The notes: generated by a model not told the origin, from the sequence alone. Shown: positions 37,681 to 48,990, numbered from the stretch's first letter. The stretch is 64,000 nucleotides of DNA from Protula sp. h YS-2021 (GCA_949752745.1 OX457027.1:90913720-90977719); one strand, 5' to 3'. Numbers and translations: made by a program.

Positions 37681-38150
37681 ATGCACGGTGGCCACCTGGA
37701 ATCCGAAACGAAATTCCCTAAGTTTTCCCTAAGTTTTCCAGAGGTTTTACATACAATGAATTTTGACATGATTCAAAAGGTCATCACCAAGAAATCTATT
37801 TCTACTCGAAAGGGAGTGGCCATAGGCAATATACATTCAAGAAAAAGACGATGTAACATGACAGAAAAGCAAAAAGAATAGCGATGGACTCCCTATCCCA
37901 CTATTTCTCTCAAACGCTTAGAAAAACGCAACGTTCAACAAATTCTTACTAAATCTATCCAATTTTATAAAAGAAAAAATTACGCGGAAACACCCTGAAA
38001 AAAATGGAATTTTCCAAAAATTAAATTCCCCGAGTTTTCTTTGAAATTTGCCGGGATTTTCAAATTCCTTGAGTTTTCCCTGACTGGAAAATGCCAACTG
38101 ATTTTCCCTGATTTCCCTCATTTCCAGGGTCGGTGGCAACCATATTAATA
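37681..38150. mobile_element. Short element with GGTGGCCACC-type ends and TTTTCCCTGA arms
   Basis: The left end GGTGGCCACCTGGAA and the right end, reverse complemented, GGTTGCCACCGACCCTGGAA are similar. Both arms repeat motifs such as CCCTAAGTTTTCC and GAGTTTTCCCTGA. Related arms occur at 21918-22035 and near 15890. Perhaps hAT-like; no target duplication seen. Confidence 0.5.
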
Positions 38151-38345
38151 TGACACTTAAAACGGTCACAGATTATTATTTAAAATATGAATGTTTCAAG
38201 CAAGTACATACTTAGTTTGTCGGACGAGGTAAGGTGCTGTGGATAAAGTGAGTCTCTTTTGGAAAAGACTCACACGGACCAACGACAATGAAACTTCTAA
38301 CGTACACTATACAGACTATATCAACGAGGAGGGACATCGTGAGGA

Positions 38346-39292
38346 GCCTTTCCGGAACAGACTCACAGTCTTTCCGGAACAGACTCACAGCCTTTCCGGA
38401 ACAGACTCACAGCCTTCCCGGCACAGACTCACAGCCTTCCCGGTACAGACTCACAGCCTTTCCGGAACAGACTCACAGCCTTCCCGGCACAGACTCACAG
38501 CCTTCCCGGCACAGACTCACAGCCTTTCCGGCACAGACTCACAGCCTTTCCGGCACAGACTCACAGCCTTCCCGGCACAGACTCACAGCCTTTCCGGAAC
38601 AGACTCACAGCCTTCCCGGCACAGAATCACAGCCTTTCCGGAACAGACTCACAGCCTTCCCGGTACAGACTCAAAGCCTTCCCGGTACAGACTCAAAGCC
38701 TTTCCGGAACAGACTCACAGCCTTCCCGGCACAGACTCACAGCCTTCCCGGCACAGACTCACAGCCTTTCCGGCACAGACTCACAGCCTTCCCGGCACAG
38801 ACTCACAGCCTTTCCGGCACAGACTCACAGCCTTTCCGGCACAGACTCACAGCCTTCCCGGCACAGACTCACAGCCTTTCCGGCACAGACTCACAGCCTT
38901 CCCGGCACAGACTCACAGCCTTTCCGGAACAGACTCACAGCCTTCCCGGCACAGACTCACAGCCTTTCCGGAACAGACTCACAGCCTTCCCGGAACAGAC
39001 TCACAGCTTTCCGGGACAGACTCACAATATCTCCGGAACAGACTCACAGCCTTCCCGGCACAGACTCACAGCCTTTCCGGCACAGACTCACAGCCTTCCC
39101 GGCACAGACTCACAGCCTTTCCGGCACAGACTCACAGCCTTCCCGGCACAGACTCACAGCCTTTCCGGCACAGACTCACAGCCTTTCCGGAACAGACTCA
39201 CAGCCTTTCTGGAACAGACTCACAGTCTTTCCGGCACAGACTCACAGCATTTCCGGAGCAGACTCACAGTCTGTCCTAAACAGACTCATTGA
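38346..39292. repeat. 22-bp minisatellite, about 43 units
   Basis: Units are CAGACTCACAGCCTTTCCGG+AA and CAGACTCACAGCCTTCCCGG+CA, with few other variants. Three units make 66 bp, so frames of 330-346 codons stay open; the peptide repeat is 22 residues. No gene evidence. Confidence 0.95.
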
Positions 39293-40104
39293 GTCGATCA
39301 TGAATTATTTTCATCCAGAACACAGTACGAGGGAGAGGAGATAGAATTGGTTAGAGTTGATCGTAATTGGTGACATCAAAATGTTCAATTCTAACTAAAC
39401 CTAATAAGCCGGATGCATATTTGCCAACCTTTTGGACTCAAATATCCTTATTTTGCGATACTTGACAAAAAAAATTGTGTTAAGCCACGGAAGATGGTCT
39501 TTTCAAGTTCACCAATTTTATCTACTGTAGCCATTCGTTCTCCTCCGCCTCGTATATGCATAATGAATAGTTTTATTGATGCATTCTTGTTTTTTACAAT
39601 ATGTTGGATAGTTTCTTATATTTATTGTGTTTTTACTTCTTAATTTTTTTCCGGGACATACAGACCGTGCAAAGCAGTTGTGAAAGTAGCCAGTTTGGAG
39701 ATTAAGTTTTTTCTTTTGTTTCTCGAATCCGTAAAGAACATCATTTTCTGAGACAATATAGTTTCATTAAAAATGTATTTTTCCAACAATTTTGTGTTTT
39801 ACAAAATAAAAGAAATAAATGTAAGAAAAAATGTTATCAACAAATTAAATAAGAATGCCTGTGTGAGGGACATCGTCATAAGACGGCAGATTATTTGACA
39901 GAAATAATAAGAACTAGTATCGAACGCCATCACGAATTTAAACCAAATGCAATACGGAAACAAAAAAAGTCACAAATCAAGGAGAATCAGGAATCAGCAG
40001 ACATTTTTTGGCTGCGATTTAGACTAAATTGGTATTTGGTAATAGCATTAACTTTGCCTGAAGCATCCTATTCTTAAATACAAGAACATAAGGAGCAAAT
40101 GAAC
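39293..40104. other. AT-rich, nothing recognised
   Basis: No gene, RNA or named repeat seen. Confidence 0.4.
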
Positions 40105-40305
40105 ATATATATGTATATATATTCGCCAAAAAGATAAGAATTTACATTGTTCAACTTATTTTCACCCTTTGGTCTAAGAAAAAGGAAGCATTATTGATTT
40201 CTTTGACATTTGAATTATCGGTAGTCTATTCCGGAAAAGCCTACCAAAAAATATCTGGTTTCTTATTTGCGTCAGAAATCTTACTTTAAATAATATGGTG
40301 TTACA
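40105..40305. mobile_element. Foldback MITE, half copy
   Basis: Matches the right half of 23265-23747: TTCAACTTATTTTCACCCTTTGG-type centre, GATTTCTTTGACATTTGAAT and AAATATCTGGTTTCTTATTT. The left arm is missing. Confidence 0.75.
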
Positions 40306-41146
40306 TATTTTTGTCCAGGACAAAAATTTATTTCTTATTTGCTTGACACATTCTTGCTTTAAATAATAGGATGTTATGGATAATTCTCGAGCGCACTGTG
40401 TGCACCATGGCGGATTGGTTTTCTAAACGGCGCATAACAATTCTTCGTGCTCCATGGCACACAAGCCTTTTGACCATAAAGTACAACTGTCTAAAGTACG
40501 CTTCTTTGTGGGTTGTTGCTTCCTTTCCTTGAAAAATGAGATGTTTCACAATGTAAAAAAAGTGCGTTTTTTACAATAAATAGTTTTGGAAGCGTTTTAC
40601 GGTCTGTTTCTACGCCAAGCATTAGCAGACTCTTCAGAAAATCACTCGGAAACGGCGAACAGTTTTTCTTGACCGTGCACTCGCTTTCCGGAGTTTATCC
40701 CTGCTTTGTCGTTCCAGGCGCTGTATCGGCTATAACTGCATATCGGCCATCACGACAAAAATATCTCCGTCCCAGCCACGTCCAGGGTCCGCGTTGGCGG
40801 GGTTTTTGTCCAGTTTTTTGGGCATTTTTTTTCGAAATGACTCATTTTTTCGGAACCCACCGAGTTTTCTGGACCCAAATGAGTCACACTTTCCTTTTTT
40901 TGACCCACTTTTTGAGAACCCAGCGCGAACCCTGCGTGACGTCACCATCAAGCAGCCGCATTGTTTTTCTGAGTGAAGCTCTAACACCAGTAGGCTCACT
41001 TCTAAACAGACATATCACACACAAATGTAACACACAAAGATATTTTACCCTCCCCCCCTCCACCCTAAAATAAGGGAGACCGAACAGGACGCACAAATTT
41101 TTGTGGCTCCGTAGATGTACGCAAGTAACAAAAATACAACACAAAA
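40306..41146. other. Unassigned sequence with repeat-like blocks
   Basis: GACCCACTTTTTGAGAACCC and GGACCCAAATGAGTCACAC near 40870-40920 look like a diverged repeat pair. No splice-bounded exon was found. Confidence 0.35.
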
Positions 41147-41805
41147 ATACAACATCACGCAGGCATTCTAAAGCCCAACGCAAGTATTCGAAAGTCACAC
41201 GCAGGCATTCTGAAGCCCTACGCAGGCATTCTGTATTCACACGCAGGCATTCTAAAGCCATACGCAGGCATTCTAAATCCACACGCAGGCATTCTAAAGC
41301 CACACGCAGGCATTCTAAAGCCATACGCAGGCATTCTGTATTCACACGCAGGCATTCTAAAGCCATACGCAGGCATTCTAAATCCACACGCAGGCATTCT
41401 AAAGCCACACGCAGGCATTCTAAAGCCATACGCAGGCATTCTAAATCCACACGCAGGCATTCTAAAGCCACACGCAGGCATTCTAAAGCCATACGCAGGC
41501 ATTCTAAATCCACACGCAGGCATTCTAAAGCGTCACGCAGGCATTCTAAAGCAATACGCAGGCATTCTAAAGCCCTACGCAGGCATTCTGAAGCCCTACG
41601 CAGGCATTCTGAAGCGTCACGCAGGCATTCTAAAGCAATACGCAGGCATTCTAAAGCCCTACGCAGGCATTCTGAAGCCCTACGCAGGCATTCTGAAGCG
41701 TCACGCAGGCATTCTAAAGCCCTAAGCAGGCATTCTAAAGGCTCACAGAGGTATTCTAAAGCCACACGCAGGCATTCTAAAGCCACATGCATGTAATATA
41801 AAGCC
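41147..41805. repeat. 21-bp minisatellite, about 31 units
   Basis: Unit CACACGCAGGCATTCTAAAG+C with variants CATACG, CCTACG and CGTCACG. On the plus strand it reads (RRHSKAT)n and on the minus strand (ECLRVAL)n, which mimics a leucine heptad. Higher-order blocks of several units recur. No gene evidence. Confidence 0.95.
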
Positions 41806-43048
41806 ATGTTCAGATAATCTTAAGCCCTGCGCGAGCAATTCTTACGTGATACGCAGGTAATATAAAGCGATATGCAGCTGACCTCAACTGCACGAGGAAA
41901 ACATTATAGACTGAAGGTGTGTATCCCTCGCTACCCCACGCCCTCTGGGTACTTTAATGGGTATTAATTGGCGATGGGGGTACGGACAGCTAATGGGTCT
42001 CCACAAAGACCCGAATTGACAGAAATATTTAGCACAATAAATGATCTGATTGCTGAGGACTCCAAAATCACGCTCGATATTGGAAAATACAATATCCAAG
42101 TATGCCTGTTAGAACTGAAAGTGCGGGGCTGGGGGAGGGAGTGGGGAAGGAGGAATACCAAGAGTATGTTGGGTTTTGAAAGAAATGTACTCAAAATATC
42201 GTTACTATGGTTGGTATAAATGCAGTGATTAGACAGAAAGGGCCCGAAACAAACGAACACTCCAGGTACCAGTTGCATCAAAACTCTGCACAACGCAGCT
42301 TTTGACATGTTATATCCCAGTGAACATTCTGCTGTCGAGAAAACGTCGATCTGAGATTGCGTCAATAACCAGGCCAAATAGCAACACTGAATCTGGTTTA
42401 ATTTGGTTTTGATTTTGGTCGCGACCATAGAACAATGTCTTTGACCCAGCCGCTGAGTAGGCGTTGGATAAGCAGCACTGCGTAGATGTCGATTCTGTTC
42501 GCAAATAAATCCATTTCCACAACATAAAATCTGGTTGTAAGTTGGTTGTGGTCACATGTGCGACCATTGAACATATGTTTTGTAAAATCGTTCTTTAAAC
42601 GTGACCTTGACTTTTGTTGGAGAAAACCCGACTTTTTCCGACCCTCACTTGACGCCTCTGAATGTATTTGGGAAAACTGGCGAATTATGCAGGCATCGGA
42701 AAAATGTCCGGGGCACAAAAAGAAAAGAAGGAAATGTAAGCCTGATCTGGTAATGACAGTTTGTTCTGAAAACTGAGGAACATAAAGACAAAAAGTATGG
42801 GATATTCAGAATCTGTGTAATCCGATGACTACAAAGGACATTTTCACCGAGCGATGACTACGATTCCTTATGACTGTCACTGTCTAGACGGTGATTTGAT
42901 TCATAGTTTATCGACGTTTTTATGTCACTCTCTCGACGTCTAAGTAAGTCGGTAGGCGTTGCGAAGTTGGTGGGCCGAGCCCCCCCCCCCCCCCCCCACC
43001 CCATTTCCCCAACCTTATTTATGCAACTGCAGAAAAAAGACCACCTCT
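41806..43048. other. Unassigned; C-run at 42981-42997
   Basis: No gene recognised. 42300-42720 has weak internal repeats (CTGGTTTAATTTGG, CTGGTTGTAAGTTGG). Confidence 0.35.
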
Positions 43049-43337
43049 CAGGGTTGAGACTTTGTAAATTTTCTGGTCGCCCAGAGTGCGATCAACTTTA
43101 AAAAGTTAGTCGCCCGGCACAAAAGTTAGTCGCCCAGCGCAATTTTTGCAAAATTTGTCTGGCCCACCTCACATGAAAAACAATAAAAAATGGTGTTTAA
43201 AATAATCAACAGTATTTACATGAAAACACTCAGAAAAAAGTTAGTCGCCACTCGGGCGACCAACTCAAAAAAGTTGGTCAACCGAGCCAAAAATTTGTCG
43301 CCAGGGGCAACTGGGCGACCGTGTAATCTCAATCCTG
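43049..43337. mobile_element. Foldback MITE I with GTCGCCC subrepeats
   Basis: The ends are CAGGGTTGAGA and, reverse complemented, CAGGATTGAGA. The arms repeat AGTTAGTCGCCC on the left and GGGCGACCAACT on the right. CCTCT lies directly on both sides (43044-43048 and 43338-43342), a possible 5-bp target duplication. Confidence 0.75.
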
Positions 43338-44586
43338 CCTCTAATAAACATTTGGTTGCAAATTCCGGTCCCAAGAAAAAATAAATAAAAAGCAGGATGG
43401 TCACAATGTCTGTTTTTTTTTTATTTCGTTGATGGTCATGTGACCGGTGGTGATTTGGTATGATAGTTGATGTTCAGCCTGACGGCAAAGATACAGCATA
43501 GCGTATATAAGCTCACTCATCGTCGGTGTTGTAGAGCTCAGGAACTTACTTGTGCCCTTAGCCATATCATAGCGTGTGTCTTCCTTGTGGTGGGCTTCAA
43601 TGGCAACATTTCAATGTCCATCTTTGCATATAAAATGTCAATGAATTTCTTTTAAAAAATAAGGTAGACCAACTAGGTATATTAACAGTATGTGTCTGCC
43701 AAATTTGGTCGTCCTAGCCCTGGCTGTCTCGGAGGAGTTTGCGTGACAAAGACAGGCAAAAAAACAGGAATGACACGGAAACACTTTACCGAATCGTACG
43801 AAATTCAATACACTATGCGGATTGAAAATTCCGGCGTGGATACCGTCGATGGTGGACACTCTTTAAAAGAGAAGTTCTGCATGGAATCTGGAGCAGCCGT
43901 TTCGGTGGATTACGCTGTGACGTGCGTGCGACACTTGACAGTCTGATGTCAGTGCTTTATCACCAACTTGCCACTTGTGTTTCAGTGGTAATTTAAGAAC
44001 TCTGTCACTTTTTCTGTCTTATCTTTTAGGCACCGTTTGATCGTTTTCTTTCATGCTTAATTCTGTAAATGTCTGAGGTTTTGTGTGACAGTTTTTTTGG
44101 TACCTATTTCAACTCCACCCTTTTGACTATTTCAGTTTTGCTTGAACGGGAAAACTGAAAAGTGTTTGATGATGTGAGGTATCTGATAGGTTGTCCATGT
44201 CAGGAAATGAATGAGTTAAAAGGGCTCCCCCTCACTCCTCCCTCCTCCCTCCCCCACCATTCAAACGCAGTCAAGTAAAACGTGTGCTGGAGAAGCTGGT
44301 TGATGCTTCAAATGCTCCTGATTGACAGAATCTGCAAGAGGCAAGCGTTATGAAGGCTTCATGAAAATACTTTAATCATGTCTTTCACAACATGTGAACG
44401 CGGTCGTGGTGAAACCTTATGCAGTCGTTAGAGACCTTCTGCAGGAAGTTAACGTTTCAAATTTTACGTTTGAAAAAAAAAATATAGAATGAGAAGTAAA
44501 ACATTTAGCGAAAAGCGCCTTTCAAAAAGTAAAATTTATTTTCAATAAAAAAAAGAGTAAATGTTCACTATCTTTGTAAAAGAATT
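43338..44586. other. Unassigned
   Basis: CCAAATTTGGTCGTCCTAGC at about 43700 resembles other dispersed repeat blocks. No gene seen. Confidence 0.35.
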
Positions 44587-44658
44587 GTGAATAAGATTAT
44601 ACCGCGTTCTTCTTTCAAAAGTGTGAATAAGATTATACCGCGTTCTTCTTTCAAAAGT
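44587..44658. repeat. 36-bp exact tandem duplication
   Basis: GTGAATAAGATTATACCGCG plus TTCTTCTTTCAAAA occurs at 44587 and 44623 without differences. Confidence 0.95.
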
Positions 44659-45765
44659 GAGATAATTTGAACCAGTTACTGAAGCCCTAAATATGAACAG
44701 AAGCTGTGATTTGATCAGCTGATAAGAAAGTGCATGTATGCATATACATGAGTGATTCCATACTGTAATTTACAGCTACATTTTCTCAATCAAATGTGGA
44801 TAAAAATTTAACGTGTTCACATGGGATTCAGGAACATGACCAATCTACTGAATAATCAATTGTAAAAGATTATTATTCGAGAAATGATGTTTACTTCTGA
44901 ATGGTCTTTGACAAGTTAAAACTTTCAAGAAACGTTTTATTTTGCACACGGCACACACTCGAAGCGAAATGGGACGTAAAATGAGAAGTTTTCACTTCTT
45001 GCAAAAGGTCTCTTTTTATACAGAGAAACTTTTCCTGTATTTTGTTTTCATGTATATACGTTATGGAACCGATTGGCACAAGTTGAAGGGTTCGACAAAT
45101 CAAATCAAGTTTAACAGAACACTGGTTCGAAAAACATCAAGCTTTCATTTTAAACCCTTCATATGTCGTCACAAAGGATATGAATACAATTATTCCCTAA
45201 ATGGTAAAGGAATACTTGGCCTGCAAATAACCCAATGTTACTATTTATAAAATTTGTCACTGTAATTTTAAGAATTGAAAGAACTTATAATATCGGCCAC
45301 AGGTGCGTCGCTTCTGTGCATGCGTGACGCGCATGTGCAACGTCTCCGTAAATAAGTTCAGAAGTACGAAAAAGTTGGTTCTGGAAGCAGTTAGGCTCGT
45401 GTCCTATTTACCAGTCTGATGAGGAGCTCGCAATCTTATGAACATGAAAAGAATAGTGTTTGTGTAGTCAGTTCGCGTAGTGATATTGTCATGTAATCAG
45501 CTTATGTAGTTGAACTCTCCAAATGAGGTCATTTGGGCGTGAAGATATAAAATAACGTTTCTCTTACTCTTTTCACTGCAATAAACCGGAAAGATTTCCA
45601 ACTCAGCTAATTTATCCTTGCTTCGTGACCCAATAAATACCACTCATCGTGCGTTCCCCATTCAGACCTTCTCCGTTCCGCGACGAGTCACAATCGCTTT
45701 TTTTCGCAGGCAACTGTTTAAAATGCTCGTTATTATGGATTACCGTTTTCATATTTATTAGGGAA
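44659..45765. other. Unassigned; possible solo-LTR-like segment at about 45290-45700
   Basis: TATAAAATAA at 45547 followed by AATAAA at about 45581 and 45632, in a locally less AT-rich block, has the layout of an LTR promoter and poly(A) region. No terminal TG/CA pair, target duplication or second copy was found. Confidence 0.25.
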
Positions 45766-46585
45766 TTATTGATATCAAGAATTAATTTTTGACCTCAAAA
45801 ATTGATTTTTTGATATCAAGAATTAATTTTTGATCTAAAAAAATCCAAATTTTGATATCAAGAATTAATTTTTGCTATCTGTAATTGTATTTTTGATATC
45901 TCTAAATGTATTCTTGATCTCAAAAAATAATTTTTGATATCAATAATAAATATTTAGAGATATCAAGAGAGATTTACTGATATCAAAAATTATTTAATGA
46001 TATCTAAAATTTATTTTTTGAGATCAAAAATCCAATTCTTGATAGCAAAAATGAAATATTTCAGTTCCAAATATCAATTTTGAGCTCAATAATTCATTTT
46101 CCTTTTATTGATATCAAGAATTTAATTCAGATATCATTATTTCAGAATGGAAATATTTTAATTTGTATTTTGAAATCTGCAAATGATTTTTTCATCTCAA
46201 AAATTGATTTTTGATATCAAAATATTTTTTTAAATAGAAAATTCAGAAGCACACATCTGTAAATTAATCATGACTGGCCCTTGTATGCAGAATCTTTCTT
46301 TAAATTTTTTTACTGTCTAAAAAGAAGCAATTCTTGAGATAAAAAATTGTGTTATTATTATTGATCTCAATAACTTAAGTTTTCATCTCCAAAACTTAAT
46401 TGACGATTTGTTAAATTTTATGTCAATGCGTGTCTCCTTTAAGATTTTTTAAATCTGTAAATTTTATTTTTTGATCTCAAAAATAAATGTTTGCCATCTA
46501 ATATTCAATTATTGATAGCAAAATATAAACTAACGAGATCTACATTGATTTCTTGATATCTTTAATTATATTTTGATGTCAAAAT
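45766..46585. repeat. Array of TTTTGATATCAAAAATT-type palindromes
   Basis: About 820 bp of imperfect repeats around GATATC and GATCTC/GAGATC cores, such as TTTTTGATATCAAGAATT and TTTTTGATCTCAAAAA. Spacing is irregular, about 25-40 bp. No flanking terminal repeats. Confidence 0.8.
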
Positions 46586-46747
46586 TAAGCATTAAATGTT
46601 AAAACGGCATTCCATACGTTATGAACTGTAAAAACCAATGTTTTAAATGAAGCGTTTTTCTATATATTTTCAGACAGAAGAGCTGCAGAACCGAAAGACT
46701 CGACAAGTCAAAGGCGCTGTAATACAGTTCATAGTGTGCACTGAAAT

Positions 46748-46942
46748 CATGCTGATTACACACTACCCACATGCTGAATATACACTGCAAGCATGCTGAA
46801 CACACACTGTAAGCATGCTGAATGTACACTACCCACATGCTGAATATACACTGTAAGCCAGCTGAACACACACTGTAAGCATGCTGAATATACACTACCC
46901 ACATGCTGAATATACACTGTAAGCATGATGAATACACACAAC
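46748..46942. repeat. Minisatellite, about 21 bp, nine units
   Basis: Units alternate between ACACTACCCACATGCTGAAT and ACACTGTAAGCATGCTGAAT types. Confidence 0.9.
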
Positions 46943-47242
46943 TGCAACAAGACCAGGGACGGACTTTTGGCCAGAAAAAACACCGAGAGAATTAGAACAA
47001 GATACTGACTGCCTTTATACCAGACCTGTGACGCGGACCAACAGTCCAGGATATATATTATTAAACTTGCAAGGATAGTATCTATTGAAACAACAAAAGG
47101 GAGAGCTTTCCAAACGGGCTGCTGGAAGCAAAGACCAAAGAAACCTGACTGGTGACGTCACGGCCTAGGCAGATTAGGAAAGTAATTACGGATATTGCCA
47201 TATCAGAAGAAGAATAAAAAATTAAAGAAACGGAGCACATAA

Positions 47243-47354
47243 GACATCTGAATGCTTACATCCTTGACAAGACATCTGAATGCTTACATCCTTGACAAGA
47301 CATCTGAATGCTTACATCCTCGACAAGACATCTGAATGCTTACATCCTCGACAG
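47243..47354. repeat. 28-bp tandem repeat, four units, upstream of the GPCR
   Basis: GACATCTGAATGCTTACATC plus CTTGACAA, with CTCGACAA in later units. It lies about 270 bp before the chosen GPCR start, so it could be in the promoter or 5' UTR. Confidence 0.93.
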
Positions 47355-47625
47355 TTTGCTTCTGTCCACAAAGGACAAAGCCAAAGGAAGAAAATGAATC
47401 ACTGGGCGGTGCTCACTTGACCAAGACTGGTTTGATGGATGAGTTTCTTAGATTTCTGTCTTCACACGAGTAAACGTGAGATTGCTGCTGAATAGATATC
47501 CATTTGCATTGCACAACAAAGCTTTATTTCTCGGGATATTAACAAAGAATATCCAATTACAGAGGTCTAAGTGTGCCTCCATCACCCCCCCCCCCCCACC
47601 AACCTGCTGCCTAGTCTCCTGGGTC

Positions 47626-48990
47626 ATGTATGGTATGACAGATATGTCCACCAACGTGTTCCCTGCCCACCCCGACGCTACGCCCGGCACCGTGCACTAT
47701 TCCAGTGCGGATGTATACAACAGCAGCGATCACTTCACACAGCAGGACGCGGATTTATACAACAGCAGTGACCACTTCACACAGCAGGACATAACAGGGC
47801 ATTACGACGCGTCGAGAAAGTTCCTCTACTACGCCTACGGAATCACGGGAACCACTGTGGCGGTGCTTGGACTCGTCGGCAACATACTGTCCACGATTGT
47901 GCTGAGTCATCCTCGCATGAGGTCCGCCACGTCGTGTTACCTCGTCGCACTGGCTATTTACGACTCGCTGGTGTTGATCACCCTGCTCTTGTTCTTCGCC
48001 CTGCCTGTCCTGAATGAGACATACCTGGACAATTACCCGTACATCCAGCCGTACGCCTACCCGCTGGCACTCACGGCGCAGACCTGTTCCATATACACGA
48101 CCGTCGGCTTCACCGTGGAGCGCTATATCGCCGTCTGCCACCCGCTCCACGCGGCCACCTGGTGCACGCTGCCCCGCGCGCGTAAGTCCATCCTGCTCAT
48201 TCTCCTCTGCGCCGTCGTGTACAACATTCCGCGCCTGTTTGAGTACAGTACGGTACTCAAGATCGACCCCGCCAACGAGACTTATCCGGTGTTCGAGAAG
48301 ACGGAGTTGGGCGAGCACGGGCTGTTCCAGCAGACATACCGCCTTTACCTGCACCTCATCGTCATGATGCTTGTGCCCTTCTCGCTGCTCGCGCTCCTCA
48401 ACGCGCTCCTCATCGGCGCGGTACGCAGGTCGACGCGGACGGCGCGCGGACAGACTGCCAGTAGGCGCGCGGCGCGCGAGAACAACCTGACCGTCATGCT
48501 GATCGTTGTCGTCGCCGTCTTCCTTGTCTGCGAAGTGCCTTCCATCGTAGACAACGTCATCGCTGTCGTCCTCTCCGAGCAGACGATCTACAGCACGCCC
48601 TCGCTCATCAAATTCGAGGCGATCAGCAACGTATTCGTCGTCATGAACAGCGCCGTTAACTTTTACTTATACTGTTGCTTCGGAAACAAGTTTCGCAGCA
48701 TCTTCGTGACGCTGCTGTGCAAGTGCGATTGGCGCGGCGGCGGCGGCGGCGGCGCGCGTCGCGCGTACCGCGACACGACTTCCTCGCTCATGCGGTACGG
48801 CAACAGCTTCAAGGCTGACTACAGCATCCGTCGCAACGGCTATGCTGCCATGACGACCCAGGAGAAGCAGAGACACGGCGGCTTGCAGGTCAAGCCGGCC
48901 ATTGTTCTAGACAGCATGACATCCGGTGACGATAAACTGCCCCGACCGTCCCTCGATGCCACCTCGGGCCTCTCCGACGTGTACGTCTGA
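47626..48990 (+). CDS. FMRFamide-receptor-like class A GPCR, intronless
   Basis: Rhodopsin-family neuropeptide-type receptor of the plasma membrane, 454 aa from the chosen Met; the frame is open 50 codons further up but that part includes a poly-C/poly-Pro tract. N-glycosylation sites NSS (32, 46) lie in a 14-residue tandem duplication, with NET at 130. TM1 is about 68-92 (GN 85-86), TM2 103-126 (LAIYD, Asp113), TM3 145-170 (Cys154; ERY 165-167, then IAVCHPL), TM4 186-206 ending NIPRLFEY, TM5 240-266 (Pro251), TM6 288-311 (FLVCEVP) and TM7 331-350 (VNFYLYC in place of NPxxY). NIPRLFEY with ERYIAVCHPL is typical of FMRFamide and related peptide receptors. Oddities are no Cys in extracellular loop 2 to pair with Cys154, no Trp in TM4 or in the TM6 CWxP motif, a Gly6 run in the tail, and a C-terminal DVYV that could bind class II PDZ domains. 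Codon use is GC-rich compared with its surroundings. It lies inside an LRRCC1-like intron on the opposite strand. The ligand is unknown. Confidence 0.9.
   Translation: MYGMTDMSTNVFPAHPDATPGTVHYSSADVYNSSDHFTQQDADLYNSSDHFTQQDITGHYDASRKFLYYAYGITGTTVAVLGLVGNILSTIVLSHPRMRSATSCYLVALAIYDSLVLITLLLFFALPVLNETYLDNYPYIQPYAYPLALTAQTCSIYTTVGFTVERYIAVCHPLHAATWCTLPRARKSILLILLCAVVYNIPRLFEYSTVLKIDPANETYPVFEKTELGEHGLFQQTYRLYLHLIVMMLVPFSLLALLNALLIGAVRRSTRTARGQTASRRAARENNLTVMLIVVVAVFLVCEVPSIVDNVIAVVLSEQTIYSTPSLIKFEAISNVFVVMNSAVNFYLYCCFGNKFRSIFVTLLCKCDWRGGGGGGARRAYRDTTSSLMRYGNSFKADYSIRRNGYAAMTTQEKQRHGGLQVKPAIVLDSMTSGDDKLPRPSLDATSGLSDVYV
47707..47790 (+). repeat. 42-bp in-frame tandem duplication in the GPCR ectodomain
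   Basis: Two 42-bp copies (47707-47748 and 47749-47790) each encode AD(V/L)YNSSDHFTQQD. They differ at only a few bases, so the duplication is young. It doubles an N-glycosylation site before TM1. Confidence 0.93.

Noticed and set aside
38239..39292. Two plus-strand frames of 334-346 codons
   Set aside because: Both are translations of the same 22-bp array.
40884..41807. 307-codon minus-strand frame that looks like a leucine heptad coiled coil
   Set aside because: It is the antisense of the 21-bp array; the plus strand is open as well.
45415..45455. CTGATGAG followed by GAAA, considered as a hammerhead ribozyme
   Set aside because: No stem II or stem I pairing could be drawn around the core.
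47476..47625. Upstream extension of the GPCR frame by 50 codons
   Set aside because: It crosses a C15-like tract coding poly-Pro and has no signal-peptide character; the Met at 47626 fits better.
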